A stretch of DNA of 13,591 bases from an uncultured Treponema sp. Its GTDB lineage: Bacteria; Spirochaetota; Spirochaetia; Treponematales; Treponemataceae. A model generated the notes under the pieces. It was not told where the DNA came from. It did no database searches and saw nothing but the letters and a program-made list of their open reading frames with translations. Where the stretch lies: positions 1 to 13,591 of the forward strand of contig CALAUH010000303.1 of assembly GCA_937892225.1 (NCBI GenBank). Direction: 5' to 3'. The position numbers and the translations under genes are program-made. Positions 1 to 7,045 of the stretch are shown here, in pieces. The number at the start of each line of letters is the position of its first letter. The first letter of the stretch is position 1.

Positions 1-1119
1 TTTACCGCTTCCTGTAGGGCCTAAAATTCCAACCGTTGTTCCAGGTTCAAGAGTAAACGAAACATTTTTAAGTACAGGCGTTTCGTTATAAGAAAAACAT
101 ACATCCTTAAATTCAACTTTTCCTTTTACTGTTGCAGGATCTATATTTTTTGCATCAATTTTATTTACAATTTTAGGTTTTGTATTTACAAGTTCAAACA
201 ATCTTTCTGCAGATGCACGGAAATTCTGTACATTATCAACAAGTGTTCCATACATATTAATTGGCTGTGTAAAAGCCCACATAAGACCATTAAATGTAAC
301 AAGTTCACCAATTGTCATTTCTCCCTGTATGATTAAAAATCCACCGTATAAAATTAAAATTACAGGTAAAATTCCACAAAGAGCTTCTATCCAAGGCGTA
401 TATTTTACACGGACATCTGCATTGGCTACCGCTACATCTCTATATTTAATATTTTCTGTATCAAATTTATCTATTTCATAATTTTCGCGGACAAATGCTT
501 TTACAACTCTGTTACCTTCAATATTTTCTCCGACGCGTGTATTTAAAACAGCAAACTGATCACGGACTTTTAAATGAGCCGGTCTTATTTGTAACTTGAA
601 TTTATTTACGAGGAAAATTACAGGAGGTGCAATTACCATAAAAGCAAGAGTCAGTTTCCAGTTAATTGTCGAAAGAGTAATAATCGAAAAAGCATAAACA
701 AGAACATTTTCTACAATCTGATATAAAACCCATGCAACAAAATGACGTACTTTATCAAGGTCGCTTGTTAAAAGAGTCATGGCATTTCCACTTGGAGCAG
801 AATCGTACCATGAAAAATCAAGTGTCTGAATATGATTATACAAATCTTCACGCATTGTTCTTATTACATTCTGTGAACAGTGCTCAAAAATCAATTGATA
901 TGAATATCTGAAAATTGATTTGATAAGTGTTGTAAAAAGCATTATTAAAATCAATTTTAATAACAATTCATGATGACCTGCTTTAATAACATTATCAACG
1001 ATTTTTCCTGTTACTAAAGGATTTACTACGTTTACAGCAGCAACAATCATACTTAAAAATAAACCTGCTGCCATCCAGAAACGATATTTTTTTATATAAG
1101 ACCAGATCCATTTATACAT
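1..1119 (-). CDS. ABC exporter subunit, fused membrane and ATPase domains (3' end outside window)
   Basis: The frame is open for 373 codons from ATG at 1119 to the left edge, so the C-terminal part is missing. The visible protein is a type I ABC exporter half: about six hydrophobic segments (roughly residues 13-36, 52-72, 128-150, 153-172, 241-265 and 275-295), then the start of a nucleotide-binding domain with VEFKDVCFSY near 335-344 and Walker A GPTGSGK at 367-373, exactly at the window edge. Residues such as TSDLDKVRHF and ENIEGNRVVKAFVRE are typical coupling-loop segments of MsbA/MdlB/LmrA-like proteins. AAGGA lies about seven bases upstream of the ATG. Such proteins export lipids, drugs or peptides from the inner membrane, often as heterodimers, so a partner half may lie to the left. 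Substrate unknown. The divergent AraC gene may control it, but nothing shows that directly. Confidence 0.93.
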   Translation of the reverse strand, partial: MYKWIWSYIKKYRFWMAAGLFLSMIVAAVNVVNPLVTGKIVDNVIKAGHHELLLKLILIMLFTTLIKSIFRYSYQLIFEHCSQNVIRTMREDLYNHIQTLDFSWYDSAPSGNAMTLLTSDLDKVRHFVAWVLYQIVENVLVYAFSIITLSTINWKLTLAFMVIAPPVIFLVNKFKLQIRPAHLKVRDQFAVLNTRVGENIEGNRVVKAFVRENYEIDKFDTENIKYRDVAVANADVRVKYTPWIEALCGILPVILILYGGFLIIQGEMTIGELVTFNGLMWAFTQPINMYGTLVDNVQNFRASAERLFELVNTKPKIVNKIDAKNIDPATVKGKVEFKDVCFSYNETPVLKNVSFTLEPGTTVGILGPTGSGK

Positions 1120-1222
1120 AAAAAATCCTTATTTATTATATTTAATCTAGCACTAAATCTTTTTACGTGATATAAAGAAGTAGTAATAAAATTGTACAAA
1201 TCTCTATTCTGGGAATAACAAA
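1120..1222. promoter_or_regulatory. divergent intergenic region between ABC exporter and AraC gene
   Basis: These 103 AT-rich bases lie between two divergent genes and must hold the start signals for the AraC gene, and possibly for the exporter. On the minus strand TATAAT occurs at 1140-1135, but it is so close to the exporter ribosome-binding site that it leaves almost no leader, so I do not call it a promoter. On the plus strand TTTACG (1162-1167) followed by TAATAA or TAAAAT is a weak candidate. No clear inverted repeat is visible. Confidence 0.3.
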
Positions 1223-2092
1223 ATGAATGAACTTTTTGAATATTCAGACAGTTTAAATGCACCGTTTCAAGCATTCAGCGGAAACTGGAAAACCGTAAAA
1301 CCTCACTGGCATTATTTTACCGAAATGGTATATCTGGTAAGCGGTATACTTATTGCAGAAGTAAATGACAAACAATATACAATGAATCCAGGTGATTTAA
1401 TCATTTTTCATCCTAAACAAATTCATTCATTTTTAGATTATCCTACAAAGCAGTCTAACTATGAAGAACCTCTTTTTTATGTAATTAAATTTGATGATAT
1501 GATTCTTTCAAATACAACACCCGGTTCTCCAAAGTTACCAAAACTTCTTGATAATACAATCCAGAATGATAAGCATTTTAATTTAATAACTGCACGTGAC
1601 TTAAGATTTAATCCTGTAAAATTGTATTTTGAACATTGTATCTGGGAAACACAGCATAAAGAATTCGGATATGATATAAAAGTTGCCGCAACAATCAGTT
1701 TAATAATTACAGAACTTTTCAGAATCTGGATGCGTCACGGATATTCTTTTACAACAAAAACATCTTATGACGTTTTTACCGCAAAAGATTTTTCTGTATT
1801 AGAATTTATCGATAAACATTCTGCAGAAAATATCAATATCGAAGAACTTGCAAACAAATGCGGAATGTGTTATTCAAATTTTGCCAAACAATTTAAAGCA
1901 CAATTTGGTAAAACATGTAAAGAATACATAGAATTTGTAAGAATCTGTAAAGCAGATACGCTTTTACTTTACACAGACAAAACCCTTGATTTTATTAGTC
2001 AGGAAACAGGTTTTACAGATGCAAGTCATTTCATCAGGACTTACAAAAAGGTAAAAGGAACAACACCTAAACAAAGAAGATTAAACAAATAA
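1223..2092 (+). CDS. AraC-family transcriptional regulator with N-terminal cupin domain
   Basis: A 289-residue cytoplasmic DNA-binding regulator of usual AraC length. Residues about 20-75 form a cupin-like sensor: KPHWHYFTEMVYLVSG, then PGDLIIFHPKQIHSF, the H-x-H and PGD pattern of sugar-sensing AraC proteins. Residues about 190-286 hold the double helix-turn-helix: ENINIEELANKCGMCYSNFAKQFK is the first and LDFISQETGFTDASHFIRTYKK the second, ending in GTTPKQRR as expected. The start ATG at 1223 has a modest GGGAA about seven bases upstream; no better start is seen. It is divergent from an ABC exporter and convergent with a sugar-uptake operon, so either may be its target. By family it probably activates carbohydrate genes when ligand fills the cupin. 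Ligand unknown. Confidence 0.92.
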   Translation: MNELFEYSDSLNAPFQAFSGNWKTVKPHWHYFTEMVYLVSGILIAEVNDKQYTMNPGDLIIFHPKQIHSFLDYPTKQSNYEEPLFYVIKFDDMILSNTTPGSPKLPKLLDNTIQNDKHFNLITARDLRFNPVKLYFEHCIWETQHKEFGYDIKVAATISLIITELFRIWMRHGYSFTTKTSYDVFTAKDFSVLEFIDKHSAENINIEELANKCGMCYSNFAKQFKAQFGKTCKEYIEFVRICKADTLLLYTDKTLDFISQETGFTDASHFIRTYKKVKGTTPKQRRLNK

Positions 2093-2112
2093 AAATAATT
2101 CTTACATCTTAT

Positions 2113-2158
2113 AAAAAGAAATGACCGGTGAATATGAATTCACCGGTCATTTCTTTTT
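2113..2158. terminator. bidirectional rho-independent terminator
   Basis: A perfect inverted repeat: AAAAA plus the 16-base arm GAAATGACCGGTGAAT (2113-2133), loop ATGA, then the complementary arm ending in TTTTT (2138-2158). The stem is 21 bp with a GC-rich core and A/T tails on both sides. It sits between the convergent stop codons of the AraC gene and the solute-binding-protein gene, so it should stop transcription from both directions. Confidence 0.93.
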
Positions 2159-2179
2159 ACCCATTATCTAAAAAAGTTA

Positions 2180-3871
2180 TTACTGGTTTTTGTAGATATC
2201 ATTAATTGTCTGAACAACTTTGTCGATATTTTTGTTCTGACAGTCTGCTATATAAGCATCCCAATCTTTATCGATATCTTTCTGACCAAGAATGAACTTT
2301 AATGTCCATGTATTGATTGTATCAATGAGTGGAACAGACCAGAGGTTTAACTGTTCACGTTCATCTTCTGTAGGTTTAGCTTTTGGATCAACTTTTGCTA
2401 CAGTCTTGTATTTTCCATAACGAGCATACAAATCCTGAACATCTGGAGTAAAGTTATCTGTAGATTCAGCTGTTGAGTGACCATAGAAGTAGTTACCACC
2501 AGCATAACCCCACTTAAGACGGATATCAACATCACTTTCAGCACCACCAATACCAAGACCACCGCACTTGTATCCAGGAAGAAGCTGTTTAATTTTCTTT
2601 CCATCAACTTCAACATACTGCCATGTTTCACCTTCTGGACCCCATTTACAAAGAGAATAAGCTTCTTTTGAATAGAACATCCAGTCAACAAAACGTACCA
2701 TCTTAATGAATCCTTCTTCACCAAGTTCATCAAGAGCTTTCTGAGAAAGCATTACACCACATTCAAGACGTGATGTTTCAGCAAGATTTTTATTTAATCC
2801 AGAAGGATATGCAGTTACATATACACTGCAGTTATCTTTACCAAGGATTTTTTCAACACCACTAATATCATTAGAAATAGAACTGCGGTTTGTTGATTTG
2901 ATTACAGTTTTACCATTGTAGAATTTGTTATTTGCAGTATCATCTTTCTGAGTAAATGTTTCTGGATCCAAAAGACCGTCTTTAATGTAGCTGTTAGCAA
3001 CTTTTACCATCTTCTTGTAATCTTCACTTACAGATGATGAATAGAATTCTTTTTTATTCCAGTCATATTTAATACCACCGTTTGAACCTTCAATAGCCCA
3101 TCCAGAAAGTACGTTATAAGAAGCGCCCATTAATTTTAAAAGATTACCACCAGAACCTTTTCCAGATTCACCGCACCACAAGTCAGACCAGATATAATCT
3201 TTTTCTGAACACATACCCTGTGATACCATGTATTTTTTTACATCTACTAATACATCATGTAAAGATTCCCAAGTCCAGTCTTTTTCCAATTCACGAATAT
3301 CGTATCCTGCAGCCTTGAAAATATCATCACGAACTAACAAAGTATAATCCTGTAAAGCTGCCTGATGAAGACCAGGAAGTCTGTAATATTTACCATCATT
3401 CTGTCTGATTGTATCCAAATCTGGTTCCATATCATACTTTTTAACAAAAGCAGAATAGTTAGGCATGTACTGTGCATAATCAGAAACAGCAATTACACCA
3501 CCACCAGCTACATACTGATCTTCACTATAAATCTTTGGAATGATATAAGTTGGATCACCAGAGTTAATAGCAAGATTTACTTTCTGGTTATAATCATTGC
3601 TGTCATATGATGTAATATCAAGATGAACATTTGTTAACTCTTCAATTTTCTTGAAGATACCTTCTGATTCCCATTCTGGCTGCATTGCATACCATGCAGC
3701 ATCACTGAATGAAATTGAGTAACTTACAGGATCATCTGAGTGGAATGTTTTTTCTTCACCATAAGTATATCCAGTAGCTTTTGAAGAATCCTTACCACCC
3801 TTTTTACCTCCACAAGAAAGTAAAAGAGCAGTAGCCAAAACTGCAACACTTATTGTTACAAATTTTTTCAT
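2180..3871 (-). CDS. extracellular solute-binding lipoprotein of a CUT1-type sugar ABC transporter (LplA/YtcQ-like)
   Basis: A 563-residue lipoprotein that should capture an oligosaccharide or sugar derivative outside the inner membrane and pass it to the two permeases encoded upstream. The N-terminus MKKFVTISVAVLATALLLSC is a signal peptide with the lipidated Cys at 20, followed by a Gly/Lys/Ser-rich linker (21-35). The body is rich in Trp and Tyr (for example DAAWYAMQPEWESEGIFKK near 57-75), as in carbohydrate binders, and at over 500 residues it fits the large LplA/LipO/YtcQ subgroup rather than 400-residue maltose-binding types. GGAGG with a nine-base spacer precedes the ATG, a strong site fitting high expression. 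It is the last gene of the operon, separated from the permeases by two hairpins. Substrate cannot be told from sequence alone. Confidence 0.93.
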   Translation of the reverse strand: MKKFVTISVAVLATALLLSCGGKKGGKDSSKATGYTYGEEKTFHSDDPVSYSISFSDAAWYAMQPEWESEGIFKKIEELTNVHLDITSYDSNDYNQKVNLAINSGDPTYIIPKIYSEDQYVAGGGVIAVSDYAQYMPNYSAFVKKYDMEPDLDTIRQNDGKYYRLPGLHQAALQDYTLLVRDDIFKAAGYDIRELEKDWTWESLHDVLVDVKKYMVSQGMCSEKDYIWSDLWCGESGKGSGGNLLKLMGASYNVLSGWAIEGSNGGIKYDWNKKEFYSSSVSEDYKKMVKVANSYIKDGLLDPETFTQKDDTANNKFYNGKTVIKSTNRSSISNDISGVEKILGKDNCSVYVTAYPSGLNKNLAETSRLECGVMLSQKALDELGEEGFIKMVRFVDWMFYSKEAYSLCKWGPEGETWQYVEVDGKKIKQLLPGYKCGGLGIGGAESDVDIRLKWGYAGGNYFYGHSTAESTDNFTPDVQDLYARYGKYKTVAKVDPKAKPTEDEREQLNLWSVPLIDTINTWTLKFILGQKDIDKDWDAYIADCQNKNIDKVVQTINDIYKNQ

Positions 3872-3919
3872 AGTTTTTATCCTCCTTTCAGAAAAAAAAC
3901 TTTTAATTTTAGTATTCTG

Positions 3920-3979
3920 CGAGTTTTCAAAGAAAACTCGTCAATTAAGAAAAAATCACGTAGTGATTTTTTCTTAATT
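3920..3979 (-). terminator. two tandem hairpins between permease and binding-protein genes
   Basis: Two perfect inverted repeats lie here. One is a 17-bp stem with loop GTA (3943-3959 with 3963-3979), beginning two bases after the permease stop codon. The other is a 9-bp stem, CGAGTTTTC with GAAAACTCG (3920-3928 with 3932-3940). They may cause partial termination or shield the 3' end of the permease message, giving different amounts of permease and binding protein, as known for other binding-protein operons. A run of eight T follows only after a gap, so full termination is not certain. Confidence 0.75.
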
Positions 3980-3980
3980 A

Positions 3981-4865
3981 TTATTCCTTAACTCCACCTA
4001 ACATCATTCCCTGTACATAATATTTTTGTACAAAAGGATAGACGCAAATTATAGGTAAAGCCATTAAAACCATTGAACAAGATTTTATATTTGCAGCAAT
4101 CTGCATTTTTTCTGCAGAAACTTCTCCAGGATCAGCAGATGTTGAAGCACCAGAAATAATAGTTCTTAAATAATAAGCAACAGGCCACATACTTTTTTTA
4201 TCAAGATAAAGGAAGGCGTTATACCAGTTGTTCCAATATCCGACAGCATTAAACAAAATCATTGTGGCAATAATAGGCATTGATAAAGGGAAAACTACTC
4301 TTATAAAAATTCCGATTGGATCAAGTCCGTCTATTTCTGCAGCTTCTTCCAAATCTTTTGGTATATTCTGAAAAAATGATTTCATCAAAATGATATAATA
4401 TGTACTTAATAATGACGGAATAATAAATCCTGCGATTTTATTTACACAACCAAGTCGTCTCATCAAAACATAATTAGGAATAAGTCCACCGCCAAAATAC
4501 ATAGTAAAAATGATGAATTTTAATAAGAACTTACTACCCTTTAGATTTTCTTTTGATAAAGGATAAGCCATACAGCAACTTAATACTATTGAAGAAATAG
4601 TACCGATGAATGTATATAAAAGAGTGTTTCCATAACTCTTAAGAAAGTCACCTTTTTTCAAAACAGAAACATAAGTTGTAATATTAAAATCAATTGGGAA
4701 AAACTTAACCAATCCTTGAGTAATTGCCTGTTCAGAAGAAAAAGACTGAGCGATTAAATACCAGAAAGGATATAAAGTTACAAGACAGACAAAAATCATT
4801 ATGATTGTATTAATAATTTGAAAAGTTAAATATCCTGCAGATTCTTTTATTTTTTTACTTGCCAT
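3981..4865 (-). CDS. carbohydrate ABC transporter permease, second subunit (LplC/YtcP-like)
   Basis: A 294-residue inner-membrane permease. About six hydrophobic segments are visible (near 12-37, 77-103, 112-135, 143-162, 190-212 and the C-terminal region near 260-280). The EAA loop that contacts the ATPase is at about 173-197: EEAAEIDGLDPIGIFIRVVFPLSMP, with the conserved EAA...DG...P spacing of CUT1 MalG-type subunits. It would form the channel heterodimer with the product of the gene just upstream. A very strong site (TAGGAGGAAG) precedes the ATG and overlaps the stop codon of the previous permease, so translation is probably coupled. No ATPase gene is present in the operon. This is common in the family, which often shares one MsmK/UgpC-like ATPase encoded elsewhere. 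Confidence 0.94.
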   Translation of the reverse strand: MASKKIKESAGYLTFQIINTIIMIFVCLVTLYPFWYLIAQSFSSEQAITQGLVKFFPIDFNITTYVSVLKKGDFLKSYGNTLLYTFIGTISSIVLSCCMAYPLSKENLKGSKFLLKFIIFTMYFGGGLIPNYVLMRRLGCVNKIAGFIIPSLLSTYYIILMKSFFQNIPKDLEEAAEIDGLDPIGIFIRVVFPLSMPIIATMILFNAVGYWNNWYNAFLYLDKKSMWPVAYYLRTIISGASTSADPGEVSAEKMQIAANIKSCSMVLMALPIICVYPFVQKYYVQGMMLGGVKE

Positions 4866-4875
4866 TTTCTTCCTC

Positions 4876-5829
4876 CTACCACAAACTTGAACCAGTTACT
4901 TTTTTAGAAACCTTATTTGCCATTGTAAGCAGAATCAAATTCAAGATTCCTTCAAAAAGGTTTACCGCAGTTGCATAACTGTAATTTCCAGATCCAATAC
5001 CCAGACGATAAACGAAAGTCGAAATGATATCCGCTGTTTCATATGTCAACGGGTTATATAAAAGGAATACTTTTTCAAAAGCACCACCTGAACCAATAAG
5101 ACCACCAATATCAAGAATAAGAAGAGTTGTAATTGTTGGTAAAATACAAGGTATTGTTACATGCCATATACGTTGAAAATGATTAGCCCCATCAACTTCA
5201 GCAGCTTCATACAACGAAGGATTAATATTTGAAATTGCAGCAAGATAAAGGATTGTTCCCCATCCCAGACTCTGCCATACACCAGAAGCTACGAATATAA
5301 CAGGGAACCATTTTGGTTCAGTAATAAAAGAAATTGGTTCATGTCCAAAATATTGCAAAACAGCATTAATAGGTCCGCCGGTTGAAACAAGTTCTCGAAT
5401 CATACCTGTAACAATTACGATAGAAATAAAATGTGGAAGATATGATACTGTCTGTACGAACTTTTTCCATTTAAGTGATTTTATTTCATTTAATAAAAGC
5501 GCAAATATTAAAGTAAGTGGAAATCTAAAAACAAGATACAATACATTTAAAACTAAAGTATTTTTAAATGTATTCCAGAAAGTTGAATCACCGATGAACT
5601 GTTTAAAATATTTAAAACCACTCCATTCATCACCAAAAATGCTATGCCCTGCTCTATAACGTCTAAAAGCAATAATATTTCCACCCATCGGGATATATCT
5701 GAAAATTATGTAATATACAACCGGAATCAAAAGCAAAAAATAATACTGCCAGTATTTACTCATATATCGAATAAAGGCACCTTTCTTTTTTGTGTTTGAC
5801 AAAACTGTTTCATTTAATTTTTTTGACAC
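4876..5829 (-). CDS. carbohydrate ABC transporter permease, first subunit (LplB/UgpA-like)
   Basis: A 317-residue inner-membrane permease, first gene of the sugar-uptake operon. Hydrophobic segments lie near 27-46, 90-113, 130-147, 175-199, 232-248 and 288-304. The EAA loop is at about 208-231: YEAAEVDGANHFQRIWHVTIPCILP, matching MalF-type CUT1 subunits. The start codon is GTG at 5829-5827, chosen because AGGAAAG stands six bases upstream and the N-terminal SKKLNET reads like a normal cytosolic tail. The stop TAG lies inside the ribosome-binding region of the next permease. Upstream is the regulatory region shared with the divergent GntR gene. Confidence 0.93.
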   Translation of the reverse strand: MSKKLNETVLSNTKKKGAFIRYMSKYWQYYFLLLIPVVYYIIFRYIPMGGNIIAFRRYRAGHSIFGDEWSGFKYFKQFIGDSTFWNTFKNTLVLNVLYLVFRFPLTLIFALLLNEIKSLKWKKFVQTVSYLPHFISIVIVTGMIRELVSTGGPINAVLQYFGHEPISFITEPKWFPVIFVASGVWQSLGWGTILYLAAISNINPSLYEAAEVDGANHFQRIWHVTIPCILPTITTLLILDIGGLIGSGGAFEKVFLLYNPLTYETADIISTFVYRLGIGSGNYSYATAVNLFEGILNLILLTMANKVSKKVTGSSLW

Positions 5830-5846
5830 TTTATCTTTCCTATGTT

Positions 5847-5873
5847 AGTATACTTATACACTAGTATACTAGT
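5847..5873. promoter_or_regulatory. palindromic operator, probably for the divergent GntR/FCD regulator
   Basis: ACTAGTATACTAGT (5860-5873) is a perfect 14-bp palindrome. A second, shorter palindrome, AGTATACT (5847-5854), has its centre 16 bp away. Both contain GTATAC with the T-N-GT...AC-N-A flanks typical of FadR/FCD-subfamily GntR operators. They lie between the permease operon and the GntR gene. On the minus strand TTAACT (5876-5871) and TATACT (5852-5847) stand 18 bp apart, so the operators coincide with a plausible promoter of the permease operon. Binding there would block transcription. Confidence 0.65.
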
Positions 5874-5899
5874 TAATTATTATATATTAATCATATAAT
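5870..5899 (+). promoter_or_regulatory. candidate promoter of the GntR gene
   Basis: TATAAT at 5894-5899 is a consensus -10 element about 50 bases before the GntR start codon. TAGTTA (5870-5875), 18 bases upstream, is a poor -35. The -35 would overlap the palindromic operator, which would allow autoregulation. The region is very AT-rich, so the match could be chance. Confidence 0.4.
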
Positions 5900-5947
5900 A
5901 GTATTATTTAAAGTCAAGAAGAAATTAAAGATTAAGAGAATTACCTT

Positions 5948-6622
5948 ATGAAAAACATTGAAAAATTACCTAAAGAAACTAACCGCGATTATGCACTCAG
6001 AGTAATAACTGATAATATTATTAATTTAAATTTAACACCCGGTAGTATGATAAGCGAACAGGAAATTGCAGATGAACTTGATTTATCTAGAACACCTGTC
6101 CATGAAGCAATGCTTGAACTTTCTAAGACAAAAGTTGTTGAAGTATTCCCTCAAAAAGGAAGTAAAGTAAGTTTAATTAATACAGAACTTATTGATGAAG
6201 CAGTTTTTATCCGCTCTACCCTTGAATCTGCATTAATAGAAGAAGCTACAAAAATTGCAACAGAAGAAGATATTCAAAACTTAAAAGAAAATGTTGAATT
6301 ACAGGAATTTTATCATAATCAGGGAAATATAGATAAAATCATGGAATTAGATAATAAATTTCATGAATACATATATAAAATCACAAATAAAATGCAGTGT
6401 TATTACATGGTAAAAATGTTTAATATACATTACGACAGATTCAGAAAATTAAAACTTGAAACTTCTGACCGTGGACCTGTAATTGAAGAACATAAACAGA
6501 TTTATGAAGCATTAAAAAATAAGGATGGTAAACTTGCAAAAGAATTATGTATTCAGCATTTACAAAGAATGCATATTGATGAAAAAGATTTACGTAAAAA
6601 ACATCCAGAATTCTTTTTATAA
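5948..6622 (+). CDS. GntR-family transcriptional regulator, FCD (FadR) subfamily
   Basis: A 224-residue cytoplasmic repressor of usual FCD length. Residues about 12-75 form the winged helix-turn-helix: LTPGSMISEQEIADELDLSRTPVHEAMLEL followed by VEVFPQKGSKVS, very typical of GntR. Residues about 82-210 are the all-helical FCD ligand domain; Asp135, His139, His182 and His204 fit the usual metal-binding set (D-x3-H, H, H). Members sense small organic acids or sugar acids. The gene diverges from the sugar-uptake operon over 118 bp that hold a GTATAC palindrome, so it most likely represses that operon and perhaps itself. A weak AAGAG precedes the ATG. It is followed by an AT-rich hairpin and the tRNA-Asp promoter. 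Confidence 0.94.
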   Translation: MKNIEKLPKETNRDYALRVITDNIINLNLTPGSMISEQEIADELDLSRTPVHEAMLELSKTKVVEVFPQKGSKVSLINTELIDEAVFIRSTLESALIEEATKIATEEDIQNLKENVELQEFYHNQGNIDKIMELDNKFHEYIYKITNKMQCYYMVKMFNIHYDRFRKLKLETSDRGPVIEEHKQIYEALKNKDGKLAKELCIQHLQRMHIDEKDLRKKHPEFFL

Positions 6623-6623
6623 T

Positions 6624-6653
6624 AATTGCAAAAAAAGTGATTTTTTTACAATT
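6624..6653 (+). terminator. AT-rich hairpin after the GntR gene
   Basis: AATTG-C-AAAAAAA, loop GTGA, TTTTTTT-A-CAATT: a 5-bp plus 7-bp stem with one C/A mismatch, directly after the stop codon. It could terminate GntR transcription before the tRNA promoter. The stem is weak because almost all pairs are A-T. Confidence 0.5.
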
Positions 6654-6659
6654 AACTAG

Positions 6660-6688
6660 TTGACACTTATTTTAATTTAATATATTAT
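6660..6688 (+). promoter_or_regulatory. sigma-70-type promoter of tRNA-Asp
   Basis: TTGACA (6660-6665), a 17-bp spacer and TATTAT (6683-6688) make a near-consensus housekeeping promoter. It is placed to start transcription a few bases before the tRNA at 6700. Confidence 0.85.
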
Positions 6689-6699
6689 AACAACATCAC

Positions 6700-6773
6700 G
6701 CGGGCGTAGCGAAGCTGGTTATCGCGCTGGCCTGTCACGCCGGAGATCGCGGGTTCGAGCCCCGCCGCTCGCG
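6700..6773 (+). tRNA. tRNA-Asp (anticodon GTC)
   Basis: All arms fold by eye. The acceptor is GCGGGCG with CGCTCGC (one G-U). The D arm is GCGA/TCGC. The anticodon stem is CTGGC/GCCGG with loop CTGTCAC, giving anticodon GTC. The variable region is AGATC, and the T arm is GCGGG-TTCGAGC-CCCGC. The discriminator is G73, as expected for Asp. CCA is not encoded (the next bases are CAT), so it must be added by the CCA enzyme. It has its own promoter and terminator. Confidence 0.96.
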
Positions 6774-6776
6774 CAT

Positions 6777-6811
6777 AAGACTTCCTAAACTTTTAGGAAG
6801 TCTTTTTTTTT
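6777..6811 (+). terminator. terminator of tRNA-Asp
   Basis: AAGACTTCCTAAA (6777-6789) pairs with TTTAGGAAGTCTT (6792-6804), followed by T through 6811. This is a classic stem plus U-tract three bases after the tRNA. Confidence 0.93.
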
Positions 6812-6813
6812 CA

Positions 6814-6941
6814 CGGGTATTAGCGCAGCTGGTAGCGCGTATTCGTAAGTAAATCCTAAAAAATTGCTTTCGCAATTTTTTTTAACGGATTTTCTTTTTT
6901 ATATGTTCGGGACTTGAGTCGCTTCCAGCGACCTCAACGTC
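6814..6941 (+). pseudogene. broken tRNA-Pro copy
   Basis: Bases 6814-6839 match the first 26 bases of the intact tRNA-Pro at 6961 except for one C/T change in the D loop. The TTTTTCA before it also matches, so this looks like a tandem duplication. After position 26 the tRNA is replaced by 65 bases with a hairpin. Then 6905-6924 resembles the anticodon loop, variable region and start of the T arm (GTTCGGGAC-TTGAG-TCGCT, two single-base deletions). Then 6925-6941 is an exact reverse complement of 17 bases of the intact gene (6997-7013). There is no T-arm 3' strand or acceptor 3' strand, so it cannot make a tRNA. It was most likely broken by duplication and rearrangement. Confidence 0.8.
6851..6892. 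terminator. hairpin inside the broken tRNA-Pro, terminator-like in both directions
   Basis: AAAAAATTGC (6858-6867), loop TTTC, GCAATTTTTT (6872-6881), with an outer stem AAATCC (6851-6856) / GGATTT (6887-6892). The A and T tails let it work on either strand. It may stop readthrough from tRNA-Asp, or transcription coming leftward out of hsdR. Confidence 0.65.
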
Positions 6942-6958
6942 AGAGCTTTTTTATTTTT
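6911..6958 (+). terminator. tRNA-derived hairpin followed by a T-tract
   Basis: GACTTGAGTCGCT (6911-6923) pairs with AGCGACCTCAACGTC (6927-6941) with two one-base bulges. T6-A-T5 follows a few bases later, just before the intact tRNA-Pro. Both arms are derived from tRNA-Pro sequence. It has terminator form, but whether it works as one is not known. Confidence 0.5.
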
Positions 6959-6960
6959 CA

Positions 6961-7033
6961 CGGGTATTAGCGCAGTTGGTAGCGCGCGACGTTCGGGACG
7001 TTGAGGTCGCTGGTTCGAATCCAGTATACCCGA
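6961..7033 (+). tRNA. tRNA-Pro (anticodon CGG)
   Basis: The acceptor is CGGGTAT/ATACCCG with C1-G72 and A73, the bacterial proline signature. The D arm is GCGC/GCGC. The anticodon stem is CGACG/CGTTG (one G-U) with loop TTCGGGA, giving anticodon CGG. The variable region is AGGTC, and the T arm is GCTGG-TTCGAAT-CCAGT. CCA is not encoded. A run of nine T (7035-7042 and neighbours) follows without a separate hairpin. No clear promoter is seen directly upstream, where T-tracts and hairpins stand, so its transcription source is uncertain. The hsdR stop codon is only 12 bases away on the other strand. Confidence 0.95.
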
Positions 7034-7045
7034 CTTTTTTTTGTA

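Noticed and set aside
1135..1140. TATAAT on the minus strand as promoter of the ABC exporter
   Set aside because: The expected transcription start would fall on the ribosome-binding site and no -35 is visible.
2398..2733. Leftward 111-codon frame inside the binding-protein gene
   Set aside because: It overlaps the solute-binding-protein gene in another frame on the same strand and has no recognisable features.
6653..6661. AACTAGTT next to the tRNA-Asp promoter as a further GntR operator
   Set aside because: It shares only the outer ACTAGT of the palindrome and lacks GTATAC. In AT-rich DNA an 8-base palindrome is easily found by chance.
6814..6895. A functional tRNA beginning CGGGTATTAGCGCAG
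   Set aside because: After the D arm no anticodon arm, T arm or acceptor 3' strand can be formed. It is a broken copy of tRNA-Pro.
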